64,000 bases of DNA, from assembly GCA_934725085.1 (NCBI GenBank), contig CAKVAL010000006.1:5626-69625 (forward strand), given 5' to 3'. Made by a program: the position numbers and the translations under genes. The notes beneath the pieces are model-generated. The model had not been told where the DNA came from. It did no database searches and saw only the letters and a program-made list of their open reading frames with translations. This DNA comes from an uncultured Erysipelotrichaceae bacterium. Its GTDB lineage: Bacteria; Bacillota_I; Bacilli_A; Erysipelotrichales; Erysipelotrichaceae. Of this stretch, positions 1 through 9,347 are shown in pieces; position 1 is the stretch's first letter, and each line of letters begins with the position of its first letter.

Positions 1-1212
1 CTTAATTACTGAATCACCCTCATCTGTACCATATAGTAATTCAATAGTTACATCATGACCTAATTCAGCCTTACCAGCTTCATATAACTTCTTAGCTTCT
101 TCAACGTTGTAGTCAACCAACTTACCATTATCATCACGGAAGTCAGCACCTGTTTCTGGGTTACCAGCTAATTGAATTGGAACAATACCTTCAGCAGCAA
201 CAGAACCATCATTTAATGCGTTAGCGATAGCTTCTCTATCTAATGCATAAGACATAGCTTGTCTGATATTAACGTTTTGAAGATCAGTATTTGTAGTATT
301 GTTGTTGATATTTAACAACAAGTAGAATAAGTAACCTTGTAGACGATCTACATAACCTTCTTGACCCTTATTGGCATTTACTTGTTCACCAGATAAGATA
401 ACTGTTTGAAGATTACCACTTTCATATTCTAGAAGAGATGTTTGAGTATCGGCGATGATACGGAAGACAACATTCTCAGCACCATTTTTAGCTACATAAT
501 TATCATGATCCCAATAAGTATCACTTAAATCGAATTCAAATGAATAACCAGCAGTCCAACCTGTGAAATTATAAGGACCACAGTTCAATACGTTTTCAAC
601 AGATAATGCGTATTGATCACCACAGCTCTCAACAAACTTTTGATTTGCAGGGAAGAATGGTGGGAATGTCATAAGAGATAGGAAGAAACCAGTAGGCTTA
701 GTTAATGTAACTTCTAGAGTCTTTTCATCAAGAGCTTTAACACCTAAATCTTCTTTAGTTAAGCCACTTTCTGCATCATAACAGTTACCATTTACGATAT
801 TAGCTGTTTCCATAATCCAGTTATATTCACTTGCGATTTCAGGATCAACTACTCTTTGCCAACCATAGACGAAATCTTGTGCTGTAACTGGATCACCATT
901 TGACCAGTTCGCATCATCTCTAATCTTAAATGTATATACTAGACCATCATCACTAACAGTATAGCTTTCAGCTAAATCTGGAATAGGATTTTGATTAGCA
1001 TCTAGTTCCATTAGACCTGCAAGACACATAGTTTGCGCAATAAATGATGTACCATCTGTTGCCACCGCAGTATCCATAGAAATAACATCCATAGAAGATA
1101 CAACAGTTACTGTCTTATTATCAGTATCTGTATCACCAGTATCACCTTCTTGTCCACCGCCACAACCAACTAACAGTAGCAGCGCAAGAAGTAATGTAAA
1201 TAACTTTTTCAT
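1..1212 (-). CDS. Oligopeptide ABC transporter substrate-binding lipoprotein (family 5), C-terminus cut off by window
   Basis: Reading down from the ATG at 1212 the frame stays open to base 1, giving 404 residues of an OppA/MppA-like extracellular solute-binding protein; the rest lies outside the window. The N-terminus is a lipoprotein signal (MKKLF, a leucine run, then LLVGC as lipobox) followed by an acidic Gly/Asp/Thr linker. Typical family 5 stretches follow, such as YTVSDDGLVYTFKIRDDANW and NVNIRQAMSYALDR. The start is supported by a strong AGGGAGG 9 bases upstream. The protein should be anchored outside the membrane and deliver peptides to an Opp permease. A second binding protein (51805-53454) sits with its permease genes; this one has none visible here. 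Confidence 0.9.
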   Translation of the reverse strand, partial: MKKLFTLLLALLLLVGCGGGQEGDTGDTDTDNKTVTVVSSMDVISMDTAVATDGTSFIAQTMCLAGLMELDANQNPIPDLAESYTVSDDGLVYTFKIRDDANWSNGDPVTAQDFVYGWQRVVDPEIASEYNWIMETANIVNGNCYDAESGLTKEDLGVKALDEKTLEVTLTKPTGFFLSLMTFPPFFPANQKFVESCGDQYALSVENVLNCGPYNFTGWTAGYSFEFDLSDTYWDHDNYVAKNGAENVVFRIIADTQTSLLEYESGNLQTVILSGEQVNANKGQEGYVDRLQGYLFYLLLNINNNTTNTDLQNVNIRQAMSYALDREAIANALNDGSVAAEGIVPIQLAGNPETGADFRDDNGKLVDYNVEEAKKLYEAGKAELGHDVTIELLYGTDEGDSVIK

Positions 1213-1378
1213 TTACATGTCCTCCCTTTTTGATGTTTTAATTTTAGTTTCTTTGAAAATATGTGTCAATAAAATTAGTAAATATTTTCATAGTATACTG
1301 AAACAATTTACATTTTTAATAATATCAAAACTGGTAGGTGATTCTTTATTGATAAAGCCTTTAAACGATATATAAAAT

Positions 1379-1407
1379 AAGAAAGCCACAATATATGCAG
1401 CTTTCTT
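1379..1407 (-). terminator. Probable rho-independent terminator after hsdR
   Basis: The 8-bp inverted repeat AAGAAAGC/GCTTTCTT with a 13-base loop is followed on the minus strand by ATTTTATA. It lies about 150 bases after the hsdR stop. The rest of 1213-1559 has no convincing gene; it holds the ribosome site and presumably the promoter of the lipoprotein gene. Confidence 0.5.
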
Positions 1408-1559
1408 AAATATATTCCTTATTCAAAAGGTGCTTAACAAAACTATTTTTATTTACTGTAATTTCATTAACTGACACAAGTGGTAGCAAAAATGGTATCA
1501 TCCAAAAATTCTTTTATCCTATTCTTTCAGCAAAATCAATATCCGCAAGTGATTTTCCA

Positions 1560-4500
1560 TTAAGCATATGTGTTATAAACATATTCATATACATTATGTC
1601 TATAAATCGAAATATCATTTTCACTATAAGATTCTGGAAGTTTTGTCCATAGAATATCTCTAATCAAATTATCGATACTCGCCTTGGTTTCTTGTTTGTC
1701 TTTCCAGTGATCTAACTCACTAATTTTTTCAGTTATTTTGTCATAAAGATCAATGGATACTTCTTTTAGCTTTTTAATATCGTTTTTACTCAAATTTTCT
1801 TTGAAAAGTAAATCATAGAAAGTGAGCTCTTCATCATTGGTGAATCCTTCCCTTATATAGCGCTTTTGTTCTTCGCTCATTCTATTAGCTAAATCCATCA
1901 GTTCTTCAAACGTCTGTTCAATCTTACTACGATCTTGTTCTTCGTTATACGCTTCGATAATTTGTTGATAACGGTCATAATAATTTACACGATTAGGATT
2001 AACGATCATCATCAAAACAATCTGTTGTCTAATAGCTTCTTCCAAATCTCGCATAAACAAATTTCTTTTCTTCACTTTAGCAAATTCTTTTCGTAGTAAA
2101 TCAAAATCTATTCCGCTAATGTCATATCTAAATGAGTTATCAGAGACCATCAAATTTGAACTATCAATTTCAACATATTCACTAATAATTGAATTTATTT
2201 CAATGGATAAGTCTGTTGTATCAAGATGTCTGCGTTTCTTTTGGATTTCATTATAGATTGCAGAAATTGCTTCACATTCTTTTCTAGTTTTAGCGTCAAC
2301 ATCATCTCTATCAGCATACTTAATCAATCTATTAAGTTCCTGTGCATATGTACTGAAAGTTTTCTTTATCTCCATTGTGCCGCACATCGCGTCTGCACCA
2401 TTTTGTAAATATTCAATTTTGGTGAAATCACTAGCTTCAATTAGTTGCTGTATATCAAAATCATTTTCCATCAACAAGGATTTTGTTTTACTAAGCACTT
2501 CATTAATTCTATTAATCAATTGTTCCTTATCAATAGTTGGATCTACGCCACCCGTATTAACATTGGCTGTGTAATCCGCTAAAGCTTTTCTCAACGCTTT
2601 TACTATACCTATATAATCTATGATTAAGCCATTGCTCTTGCCTTCAGATACACGATTAGCACGAGCTATTGTTTGCATCAAAGTATGAGCCTTTAAAGGC
2701 TTATCTAAATATAAGCAAGACAAACATTTTACATTAAATCCTGTTAGCCACATCGCACATACAAAAACAATTCTTAATGGATTTTCACTATCTTTGAATT
2801 CCTTATCAAGTTCTCTCTTTTCCATCTTTTCACGATGATATTTGATATCTAGTTTCCATTTTTTGAAAGTTTTAATCTCATTTTGTTCTTGACTTATAAC
2901 AACAGCCATTTCAGTATCAGACATCCACTTTATCTTTCTTTCGAGTTCTTGTGCCTCTTGTTGACTTAAATGATTCAATTGTTTCTTTAATGATTCGATT
3001 TCATCTTCCCAATATTTTTGAACATAATTGTACATTCTTACACATGTCACTTTATTTAAGCAAACAAACATTGCTTTTCCACTAGTCCATAAATCTGAAT
3101 AGTGTTGCACAAAATCTTTTGCAACCTTTTTAAGTCTTGGTTTCGCTGTTAACAAATGAATTTCCTTTTCAAACTCATGTTCGATCTTTTCACGTCTATC
3201 TTCGTCAATATCAGCTTCTTCAATCGCATCTAAGATTTTCTCAGTGATTTCTGGATTATGTAAATCCTTTATTTTTTTACCACGATTTTCATAATAAAGC
3301 GGAACAGTTGCACCATCTTCAACCGCACGTTTAAAGTCATAAATTGATACATAGCCACCAAAAGTACGTGCTGTAATATTATCACTACTTAACAACGGTG
3401 TTCCTGTAAATCCTAGTCTAGCAGCTGTTGGAAGTAATCTCATCATATTATTGGCATATATTCCATACTGGCTTCTATGTGCTTCATCCGACATAATAAT
3501 TACATCATGGTCTGGATAGATAGGCTCTTCTGAAGACTTATTAAATTTTTGAATTAAGGTGAAAATAAAGCTAGGATTTCCTTTTAACTTTTCAATCAAA
3601 TCATCTCCGCTAGAAGCTATAAATTCTCTTGCTTTTGTGTTTCCTAATAAACCACAATTTTCAAAAGTATCACTAATCTGTTTGTTTAGGTCATCTCTAT
3701 CAGTTAAAACAACAAACGTAGGTGATCCTTCAAATTTTCTACGTATCTTTTGAGCCAAGAATACCATTGAATAACTTTTACCAGATCCTTGCGTATGCCA
3801 AAACACGCCTAATTTACCATTATTAAGTTTTCTATCTTTGTAAGCTTCAACAGCTTCATTAACGCCAAGATATTGGTGGTTACGAGCAAGTATTTTACTT
3901 ATTTTTCCATCAGAATGATCATATAGTATAAAATTTTCTAACAAATCTATAAAGTTCTCTTTTTTGCATACACCTCTAAGCATCGTCTCTAAAGCAACAT
4001 TCCCAGTATCGGTTTCAGCCAATCTCTTCCATTCATGAAAGAACTCATATTTGCTTCCCAATGTTCCGATTTTCGCTTCTACACCATTAGAAAAAATAAT
4101 AAAAGCATTGTAGTAGAACAAATGAGGAACGGTGTCTAAATAATCAGTATAATTGTCATCATATGCATCTTGAACATCGACAGTTGTCTTTTTAAGTTCG
4201 ATAAAAAGCAATGGAATGCCATTTACAAAACCAACAATATCCGTTCTTCTTCGGTATAATTCACTATGTATTTTTAATTCTTTAACAGCTAAAAACTCAT
4301 TGTTATTGACATTCTTAAAATCAATTAGAGAAACTTTTCTCTTTTCTGTTTGACCATCAGGCTTTCTAACTGTTACATCAATTCCATCTTTGATTAATTT
4401 ATATTTTTCTTCATTTATTTGTAATAGAGAAGACGTTGAAAGATGCGTTTCAAAAGTTGACTGAGCTTCAAGAATTTGAGACTGATTAATCCAAGGATTC

Positions 4501-4688
4501 AATCTTTTTAAAGCAGATTGAAATGAGCGTGTCAATAAAATCTCTTTATATGACTCACGCCCTAATGTTCCATTTTTTCCTAGCGTTTCAGTATTGTAAG
4601 CATATATTACATTCCAACCTAGCTCATCATGTAATAAGTTGCCAGAGCTTTCTTGCACTAAAATATTTTCTGAATAATCATAGCTCAT
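1560..4688 (-). CDS. hsdR: Type I restriction enzyme R subunit (HsdR)
   Basis: Motor and nuclease subunit of a type I restriction-modification complex; cuts unmodified DNA after ATP-driven translocation. At 1042 residues it has normal family length. The N-terminal PD-(D/E)xK nuclease is visible as D150 with E164-x-K166 (IELKK). The SF2 helicase part has Walker A QGSGKS at 300-305 and DEAHR at 401-405, then GFTGTPL. The C-terminus is helical and should bind the methylase core. The start overlaps the end of the DUF3800 gene by 11 bases, with a strong GGAGG site inside that gene, so the two are translationally coupled. Last gene of the hsd operon; it looks intact. Confidence 0.96.
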   Translation of the reverse strand: MSYDYSENILVQESSGNLLHDELGWNVIYAYNTETLGKNGTLGRESYKEILLTRSFQSALKRLNPWINQSQILEAQSTFETHLSTSSLLQINEEKYKLIKDGIDVTVRKPDGQTEKRKVSLIDFKNVNNNEFLAVKELKIHSELYRRRTDIVGFVNGIPLLFIELKKTTVDVQDAYDDNYTDYLDTVPHLFYYNAFIIFSNGVEAKIGTLGSKYEFFHEWKRLAETDTGNVALETMLRGVCKKENFIDLLENFILYDHSDGKISKILARNHQYLGVNEAVEAYKDRKLNNGKLGVFWHTQGSGKSYSMVFLAQKIRRKFEGSPTFVVLTDRDDLNKQISDTFENCGLLGNTKAREFIASSGDDLIEKLKGNPSFIFTLIQKFNKSSEEPIYPDHDVIIMSDEAHRSQYGIYANNMMRLLPTAARLGFTGTPLLSSDNITARTFGGYVSIYDFKRAVEDGATVPLYYENRGKKIKDLHNPEITEKILDAIEEADIDEDRREKIEHEFEKEIHLLTAKPRLKKVAKDFVQHYSDLWTSGKAMFVCLNKVTCVRMYNYVQKYWEDEIESLKKQLNHLSQQEAQELERKIKWMSDTEMAVVISQEQNEIKTFKKWKLDIKYHREKMEKRELDKEFKDSENPLRIVFVCAMWLTGFNVKCLSCLYLDKPLKAHTLMQTIARANRVSEGKSNGLIIDYIGIVKALRKALADYTANVNTGGVDPTIDKEQLINRINEVLSKTKSLLMENDFDIQQLIEASDFTKIEYLQNGADAMCGTMEIKKTFSTYAQELNRLIKYADRDDVDAKTRKECEAISAIYNEIQKKRRHLDTTDLSIEINSIISEYVEIDSSNLMVSDNSFRYDISGIDFDLLRKEFAKVKKRNLFMRDLEEAIRQQIVLMMIVNPNRVNYYDRYQQIIEAYNEEQDRSKIEQTFEELMDLANRMSEEQKRYIREGFTNDEELTFYDLLFKENLSKNDIKKLKEVSIDLYDKITEKISELDHWKDKQETKASIDNLIRDILWTKLPESYSENDISIYRHNVYEYVYNTYA

Positions 4689-5841
4689 TATTTGGAACCT
4701 CCTTCTTTAATTTGTTATTCAAAACTCCCAACAATTGTAACTTCAGCCTTCTTTCCTGAGCATTCTTTTGAGAGTTTACATTCTTTATAAATAGTGGGGA
4801 TTTTTCATCAGACTTACTGATGAGCATCCATAGTAATGTGAAATTCCTTACCTGAGCTTCGTTTAATTTCTTTGAAACAGAAACAATATCACTTAAAGAA
4901 TTATCATCTAAGAACATAAACAACTTTCTTAACAATCCTGCTATTAAATCAGACACCTGAACATATATATTCTCGTGTGATTTTACAAACTGCCAATTAT
5001 TAAGCTGTATACCATTCTCATATAATTCAAAATTGGACATTTGCTTTTGCACTGTAAGTTCTTCGTCAAATATGTGATTTGACTTGCTGAAGATTACACA
5101 TCTTTCTGTATAGAAGAGATAATATTCTTGAATTAACATAAACGGTTCGTTATCTTGAACAAAAATCAATTCACCAAGCTTTCCAGCAGTCTTTAGCATT
5201 TGTCTTAACAATTCTAAAAAGAAACCAGGATTATATTTACTGTCGTCATTATATTCCCAAATTAAAGAACAAAGTTCATCACAAAACGCAGATACATCTT
5301 TAACATCAGGATATGTATGTCTTATGAAAATATCAATTACTTCGTCTTGGTGCTCAATAACAAAATCATACAAAGCACCCTTGATATCCCACATATACCC
5401 AATACACTGAGGATGTGTTTCCCATAAAGAGTCCACAATATCAACAAGTGAATAATAAAGGTTGTTCAACGCACTGTAATGAATATACAAACCACTTTTG
5501 CTTAACCATTCCAAAAACCCTGTAGTCCTTTTGCTACCCATGAAAGATTGGAAGTCTTTTGAATTATGGAATAAATGTTTAAATTTTAGTTCCTTTTGGC
5601 CTTCCTTATAGTCGAGAGCTGCGTATAATGAGGAAACATCAATATCAAAAGATTTACCTTCGTGAGCAACACCAGCTAACACAAAGTCTCCCTTCAAAGC
5701 ATCCGCATTATTAAACCCCGTTTCTGTAAGAGAAAACTTTCTGCAGTTACCACTCTCATCGTAATAGAAAGTCATTTCTTCTTCAAAAGGCGGCATACCA
5801 TTCAAAGCTTTCTTTTGGTCTTCGACATTGATTCTAACCAT
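4678..5841 (-). CDS. DUF3800 family protein inside the type I R-M operon
   Basis: A 387-residue protein with the DUF3800 hallmark near the N-terminus (MTFYYDESGNCRKF, an Asp-Glu-Ser-Gly strand) and later acidic positions such as FVQDNEP and VQVSDLIAGLLRK that fit the RNase-H-like fold proposed for this family. Biochemical function is unknown. It starts 2 bases after the hsdS stop and overlaps hsdR by 11 bases, so it belongs to the restriction operon rather than being a chance neighbour. No signal peptide or membrane segment is apparent. It could be an accessory nuclease or a restriction modulator; that role is inference from position and fold only. Confidence 0.8.
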   Translation of the reverse strand: MVRINVEDQKKALNGMPPFEEEMTFYYDESGNCRKFSLTETGFNNADALKGDFVLAGVAHEGKSFDIDVSSLYAALDYKEGQKELKFKHLFHNSKDFQSFMGSKRTTGFLEWLSKSGLYIHYSALNNLYYSLVDIVDSLWETHPQCIGYMWDIKGALYDFVIEHQDEVIDIFIRHTYPDVKDVSAFCDELCSLIWEYNDDSKYNPGFFLELLRQMLKTAGKLGELIFVQDNEPFMLIQEYYLFYTERCVIFSKSNHIFDEELTVQKQMSNFELYENGIQLNNWQFVKSHENIYVQVSDLIAGLLRKLFMFLDDNSLSDIVSVSKKLNEAQVRNFTLLWMLISKSDEKSPLFIKNVNSQKNAQERRLKLQLLGVLNNKLKKEVPNNEL

Positions 5842-5843
5842 GC

Positions 5844-7043
5844 CTACACCTCAATTTCTCTACTCATAAGTTTAGGTAATAAGCGGTCACGAGCTTGTTT
5901 AGATGTTAACATCGCTTTTGATTTTGCTAATATTTGAGCAAAAATTGGTTTACAAAATTCATTATATTTCATTACCAAATCTTCTGTAGGATATAGAACC
6001 TCGATGCCACTGAATTTAGTCTTGTTTACATTTGTCATTGTTGCACCATTGCTACCAACTCCATCAAGTAATGCTTTAATTCTTTTCATTGATTCATAAA
6101 AGAAATAAAGATCGTTATCATCGTTTAAAACCACGGAATTAATCTGTTGATTGGTTTGACAAGGCTCAATTGCTATATTCACTAAACCTACTGTTGCTAT
6201 ACATGATACTATTACCGAATTTACAGGTAAGTACTTATTTTTCTGAGTATCAGCACCTTGTTTAGTTAAGGACTTTTCTGTTACTAAAGGAAATACATTT
6301 CCATGCATATCTGGAATTGTAACAAACGGAAACTGTCCACCATAATATTCAGTTTTTGATGTAGACGGCGTTTTTCCTGTTATGACTTCCCCAAATTCTT
6401 CAACTCGTTTATGCGTCCATCCCTCAGGTACACCATCAACAATCTCAACATTCTCATATCCCGGAAAATGCAAATCTACAAACCATTCCTTGTAAAGCCT
6501 CTGTGCAACTTCTTCTAGAAGTTTAATTTGTTTTTGGTTATTTTCGATAAGGTCATCATACACAGATAATATGGAAACTATCTTATCTTGAATTTCAATA
6601 TCTGGTGCAGGAAATTTAATGGTGGATAGTCTTTTCCATGAAAGGTTATCTTGAGCAGTTCCCTGTGATATTTTTTTGCAGTCTCTTTGAAGAATATCGA
6701 ATGCGTATTTTACAAATTTTACGTTTGATACACCTTCATACGGAACGAACCCCATTACACTATCGGGAAAACAAGCATCTATTCCTAAAATAGTCGTATC
6801 AGCAATGTTTGCGGCAATAGTAATGCACAAAGTCCCAGCAGGCCAGAGTTTACTCTGAGCCAACCCTTTGTCGTTATATGTTTCAGTATATTCGTTCAGA
6901 TATAACCCTGCAGCTTTAACATCAGCGGTTTGTATGAAAGGATACTTACCACCAAATAATGTTCTATCATTTCTAGGCCTATGTTTTGATTTTCCTCTTG
7001 AAATAGACCCAAGTTTATCTAAGGTTACATAATCCCAGCTCAT
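5844..7043 (-). CDS. hsdS: Type I restriction enzyme specificity subunit (HsdS)
   Basis: DNA-recognition subunit, 399 residues, with the expected two target-recognition domains. TRD1 begins WDYVTLDKLGSISRGKSKHR and TRD2 begins GWTHKRVEEFGEVITGKTPS. Each is followed by a conserved helix: EIQDKIVSILSVYDDLIENN for the central one, and a C-terminal helix ending in KQARDRLLPKLMSREIEV. Together with two HsdM it forms the methyltransferase, and with HsdR the nuclease. Its ATG overlaps the hsdM stop in an ATGA, so translation is coupled. The target sequence cannot be read from the protein. No inverted repeats or second partial hsdS that would indicate phase-variable shuffling were seen nearby. Confidence 0.95.
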   Translation of the reverse strand: MSWDYVTLDKLGSISRGKSKHRPRNDRTLFGGKYPFIQTADVKAAGLYLNEYTETYNDKGLAQSKLWPAGTLCITIAANIADTTILGIDACFPDSVMGFVPYEGVSNVKFVKYAFDILQRDCKKISQGTAQDNLSWKRLSTIKFPAPDIEIQDKIVSILSVYDDLIENNQKQIKLLEEVAQRLYKEWFVDLHFPGYENVEIVDGVPEGWTHKRVEEFGEVITGKTPSTSKTEYYGGQFPFVTIPDMHGNVFPLVTEKSLTKQGADTQKNKYLPVNSVIVSCIATVGLVNIAIEPCQTNQQINSVVLNDDNDLYFFYESMKRIKALLDGVGSNGATMTNVNKTKFSGIEVLYPTEDLVMKYNEFCKPIFAQILAKSKAMLTSKQARDRLLPKLMSREIEV

Positions 7044-8866
7044 AGCCCCATCTCCTTCATATTTTGTGAGATGGTATCCATCAAGTCATTTGATTCGGCC
7101 TGTAATGACAATAACTCACGATGGATTTCAATCATGCGTTCTTCAAAGTCCACACCATCATCTTCAATTGGTGCAACACCTACATATGCACCTGGAGTAA
7201 GTGACCAACCTTTTTCTTCAATTTCAGATATGGTAGCAAGCTTACATAAGCCAAGTACATCAGTATATACCCCTTCATCGAATTTCTCGTAGAGCCAGTT
7301 TGCTTCCTTAGCTATTGTGAGGATTTCAGTAAGTTCTGCAATTTTAATATCGTAAGCTTTCTGCATCTTTTTCTTCTCACGCTTTTCAGCCGATTCTACT
7401 GCTTTCTTTGCTTCTAAACGGAGCGCTTTAACTTTCTCTAACAATTCATGTACCTGTTCAGCAAAAGGCTTATCACTACCAAGAGCAGTGCGATACTCAT
7501 TAAGAAGAGCAGAATATTTATCAATCTCTCCACGATATAGCCATACAATTGCGTTCAAATTTTTTAATTGCCATTCTGTCCATTCATTTAATGTGCGATC
7601 TACTACCGTATAGTAATTTCTTGCATCAATGAATAATACTTTATCAATAATTTCTTGTTTTTTACCTTTATCAAAGAACCATAAAGAACAAGGTAAGGAT
7701 TTTGTATAAAAGAAATTATTTCCAACACTAACCATCACATCTACATGACCAGTTTCAACTAATTTCTTTCTAATATCTCGATCGCTTCCTTGACTGTCTG
7801 TTGCAGAAGAAGCCATAACAAAGCCGGCTCTACCAGTATTATTTAAATAACTATAGAAATAATTAATCCAACAATAATTAGCATTTCCTATTTCTTTATT
7901 TTTATTTACAGATGGCAATCCAAAAGGCAATCTTCCAGCGCTTTGACAAGTCTCAGCTTTTACTTTATCCACGTTAAAAGGTGGATTTGCCATTACATAG
8001 TCACATTTTCCATTCAAATTATGTGTATCATGATAAAAGCTATTAGCTTCATCTCCTGATTTAATTACACCAGTTAGGCCATGAACAGCCATGTTCATCA
8101 AGCATAATTGGGCATTGTATTCTACTTTTTCTTGTCCGAAGAAAGTCATCGTGCTATTCGCATTCATTCCAGATTGATTTACAAAATCACCAGATTGAAT
8201 AAACATACCACCAGAACCACATGCCGGATCTAATAAAGTTCCGCCTTTTGGTTCAATAACATTGACAATCATCTTTACTAATGGTTTCGGTGTAAAGAAA
8301 ACGCCATCATCTGAAGCAACGTTCTTTGCAAATTTATTTAAGAAGTACTCATAAATTCTTCCAATAACATCTCCACCAATATCATCTAAAGCAGAGTTAT
8401 TAAAGATACGTAATAACTCAGATAATATTCCATCAGAAAAGTCTGTATAAGTTTTTGGAAGAACACCAACAAGTTGTTCGCTTTGTTCTTCTATTAAAGA
8501 CATTGCATTATTAACAACAGCCCCTAAGCTATTCATTTCTTGCCCATCTTTATCTTTTAAATTGGCAATAGCTATATTTTCTGGAAGATTTAAAAGATAA
8601 TCATATTGTGCTTCTTTTGGTAAAAATAAAGCGCTTTTCTCCGCAAAATCACTTGCTTCCACAGGCATTATTCTTCCTCCACGTGAAGGACGATCTTTTA
8701 ATATTTCAGCTTCTGCTTTTTTATATCTACTATATGCATACCTTAAAAATATAAGTCCCAATACCGGCATGCAGTATTGATTCGATGTTAATTTAGATCC
8801 AGATCTTAACAAGTCTGCTGACTCCCACAAATCTGATTCCAATTTTTTTATATCAACAATTGCCAT
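7040..8866 (-). CDS. hsdM: Type I restriction-modification DNA adenine methyltransferase (HsdM)
   Basis: N6-adenine methyltransferase of the type I system, 608 residues. Visible motifs are the N-terminal helical HsdM domain, the SAM-binding motif I LLDPACGSGGMF (about 211-222) and the catalytic motif IV NPPF (294-297). A long Lys/Glu-rich coiled coil (about 470-520) follows and fits the C-terminal extension seen in many HsdM. It protects host DNA at the HsdS-defined site. It lies 54 bases after the small XRE gene and overlaps hsdS by four bases. All expected catalytic residues are present, so it should be active. Confidence 0.96.
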   Translation of the reverse strand: MAIVDIKKLESDLWESADLLRSGSKLTSNQYCMPVLGLIFLRYAYSRYKKAEAEILKDRPSRGGRIMPVEASDFAEKSALFLPKEAQYDYLLNLPENIAIANLKDKDGQEMNSLGAVVNNAMSLIEEQSEQLVGVLPKTYTDFSDGILSELLRIFNNSALDDIGGDVIGRIYEYFLNKFAKNVASDDGVFFTPKPLVKMIVNVIEPKGGTLLDPACGSGGMFIQSGDFVNQSGMNANSTMTFFGQEKVEYNAQLCLMNMAVHGLTGVIKSGDEANSFYHDTHNLNGKCDYVMANPPFNVDKVKAETCQSAGRLPFGLPSVNKNKEIGNANYCWINYFYSYLNNTGRAGFVMASSATDSQGSDRDIRKKLVETGHVDVMVSVGNNFFYTKSLPCSLWFFDKGKKQEIIDKVLFIDARNYYTVVDRTLNEWTEWQLKNLNAIVWLYRGEIDKYSALLNEYRTALGSDKPFAEQVHELLEKVKALRLEAKKAVESAEKREKKKMQKAYDIKIAELTEILTIAKEANWLYEKFDEGVYTDVLGLCKLATISEIEEKGWSLTPGAYVGVAPIEDDGVDFEERMIEIHRELLSLQAESNDLMDTISQNMKEMGL

Positions 8867-8920
8867 ATCTTTTCCCCTTCTTTTCGATTGCTAATCCTTA
8901 TTCGCTTAATATCCTAATGA

Positions 8921-9142
8921 TTACTTATTACCACTTTCAACATTTGTAATTTCTACCACATCATCAAATGTGCAATTTAGATACTTGCAAATACGAACTA
9001 AAAGCTCCATGGAAATGAATTGTCCCTTTCCCATTCTAGCTAATGTATTTTGGCTAATACCAGCATTTGCTGCAAATTCAGTTTTCTTTAAATCCCTATC
9101 AATAAGTAATTTAAATAATTTTTTATATGATACTTGTTCCAT
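8921..9142 (-). CDS. Small XRE-family HTH regulator at head of the hsd operon
   Basis: A 73-residue single-domain Cro/C1-type DNA-binding protein. The helix-turn-helix is seen as LKKTEFAANAGISQNTLARM, followed by a conserved tail ICKYLNCTFDDVVEI. Size and position (first gene, 54 bases before hsdM) resemble the control proteins that time expression of some restriction systems, although those are best known from type II systems. A promoter and a 20-bp inverted repeat lie directly upstream and are plausible autoregulatory elements. The control role is inference. Confidence 0.88.
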   Translation of the reverse strand: MEQVSYKKLFKLLIDRDLKKTEFAANAGISQNTLARMGKGQFISMELLVRICKYLNCTFDDVVEITNVESGNK

Positions 9143-9166
9143 AACTTGTCCTTAATTATTAAAAAT

Positions 9167-9195
9167 ATTATAGCCTATCAATATCTCTTTATAAA
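9167..9195 (-). promoter_or_regulatory. Predicted sigma-A promoter of the hsd operon
   Basis: On the minus strand a perfect -10 box TATAAT (9167-9172) is preceded at exactly 17 bases by TTTATA (9190-9195). It ends 24 bases before the XRE start codon, which leaves room for a short leader with its ribosome site. Confidence 0.6.
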
Positions 9196-9200
9196 TAACT

Positions 9201-9220
9201 ATCTTGCATTTCTGCAAGAT
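9201..9220. promoter_or_regulatory. 20-bp inverted repeat upstream of the hsd promoter (operator candidate)
   Basis: ATCTTGCA-TTTC-TGCAAGAT is a perfect 8+8 inverted repeat placed 5 bases upstream of the predicted -35 box. That position suits a binding site for the adjacent XRE protein. It could instead be a weak terminator for the ATPase gene upstream, but no T-run follows it. Confidence 0.45.
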
Positions 9221-9347
9221 TTCTTAAACAAATACAATATTCGAATACGCCCATTATCCATTTACCAGTGGTAAAAATCAGTATCATTTTCAGCCTCTGA
9301 CAATATACAAAAGCACAAATACAGAATATGTGATTATGTTTTAAAAT

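Noticed and set aside
1410..1560. Coding remnant after hsdR
   Set aside because: A short frame reads GKSLADIDFAERIG then stops; no family is recognised and there is no start or ribosome site.
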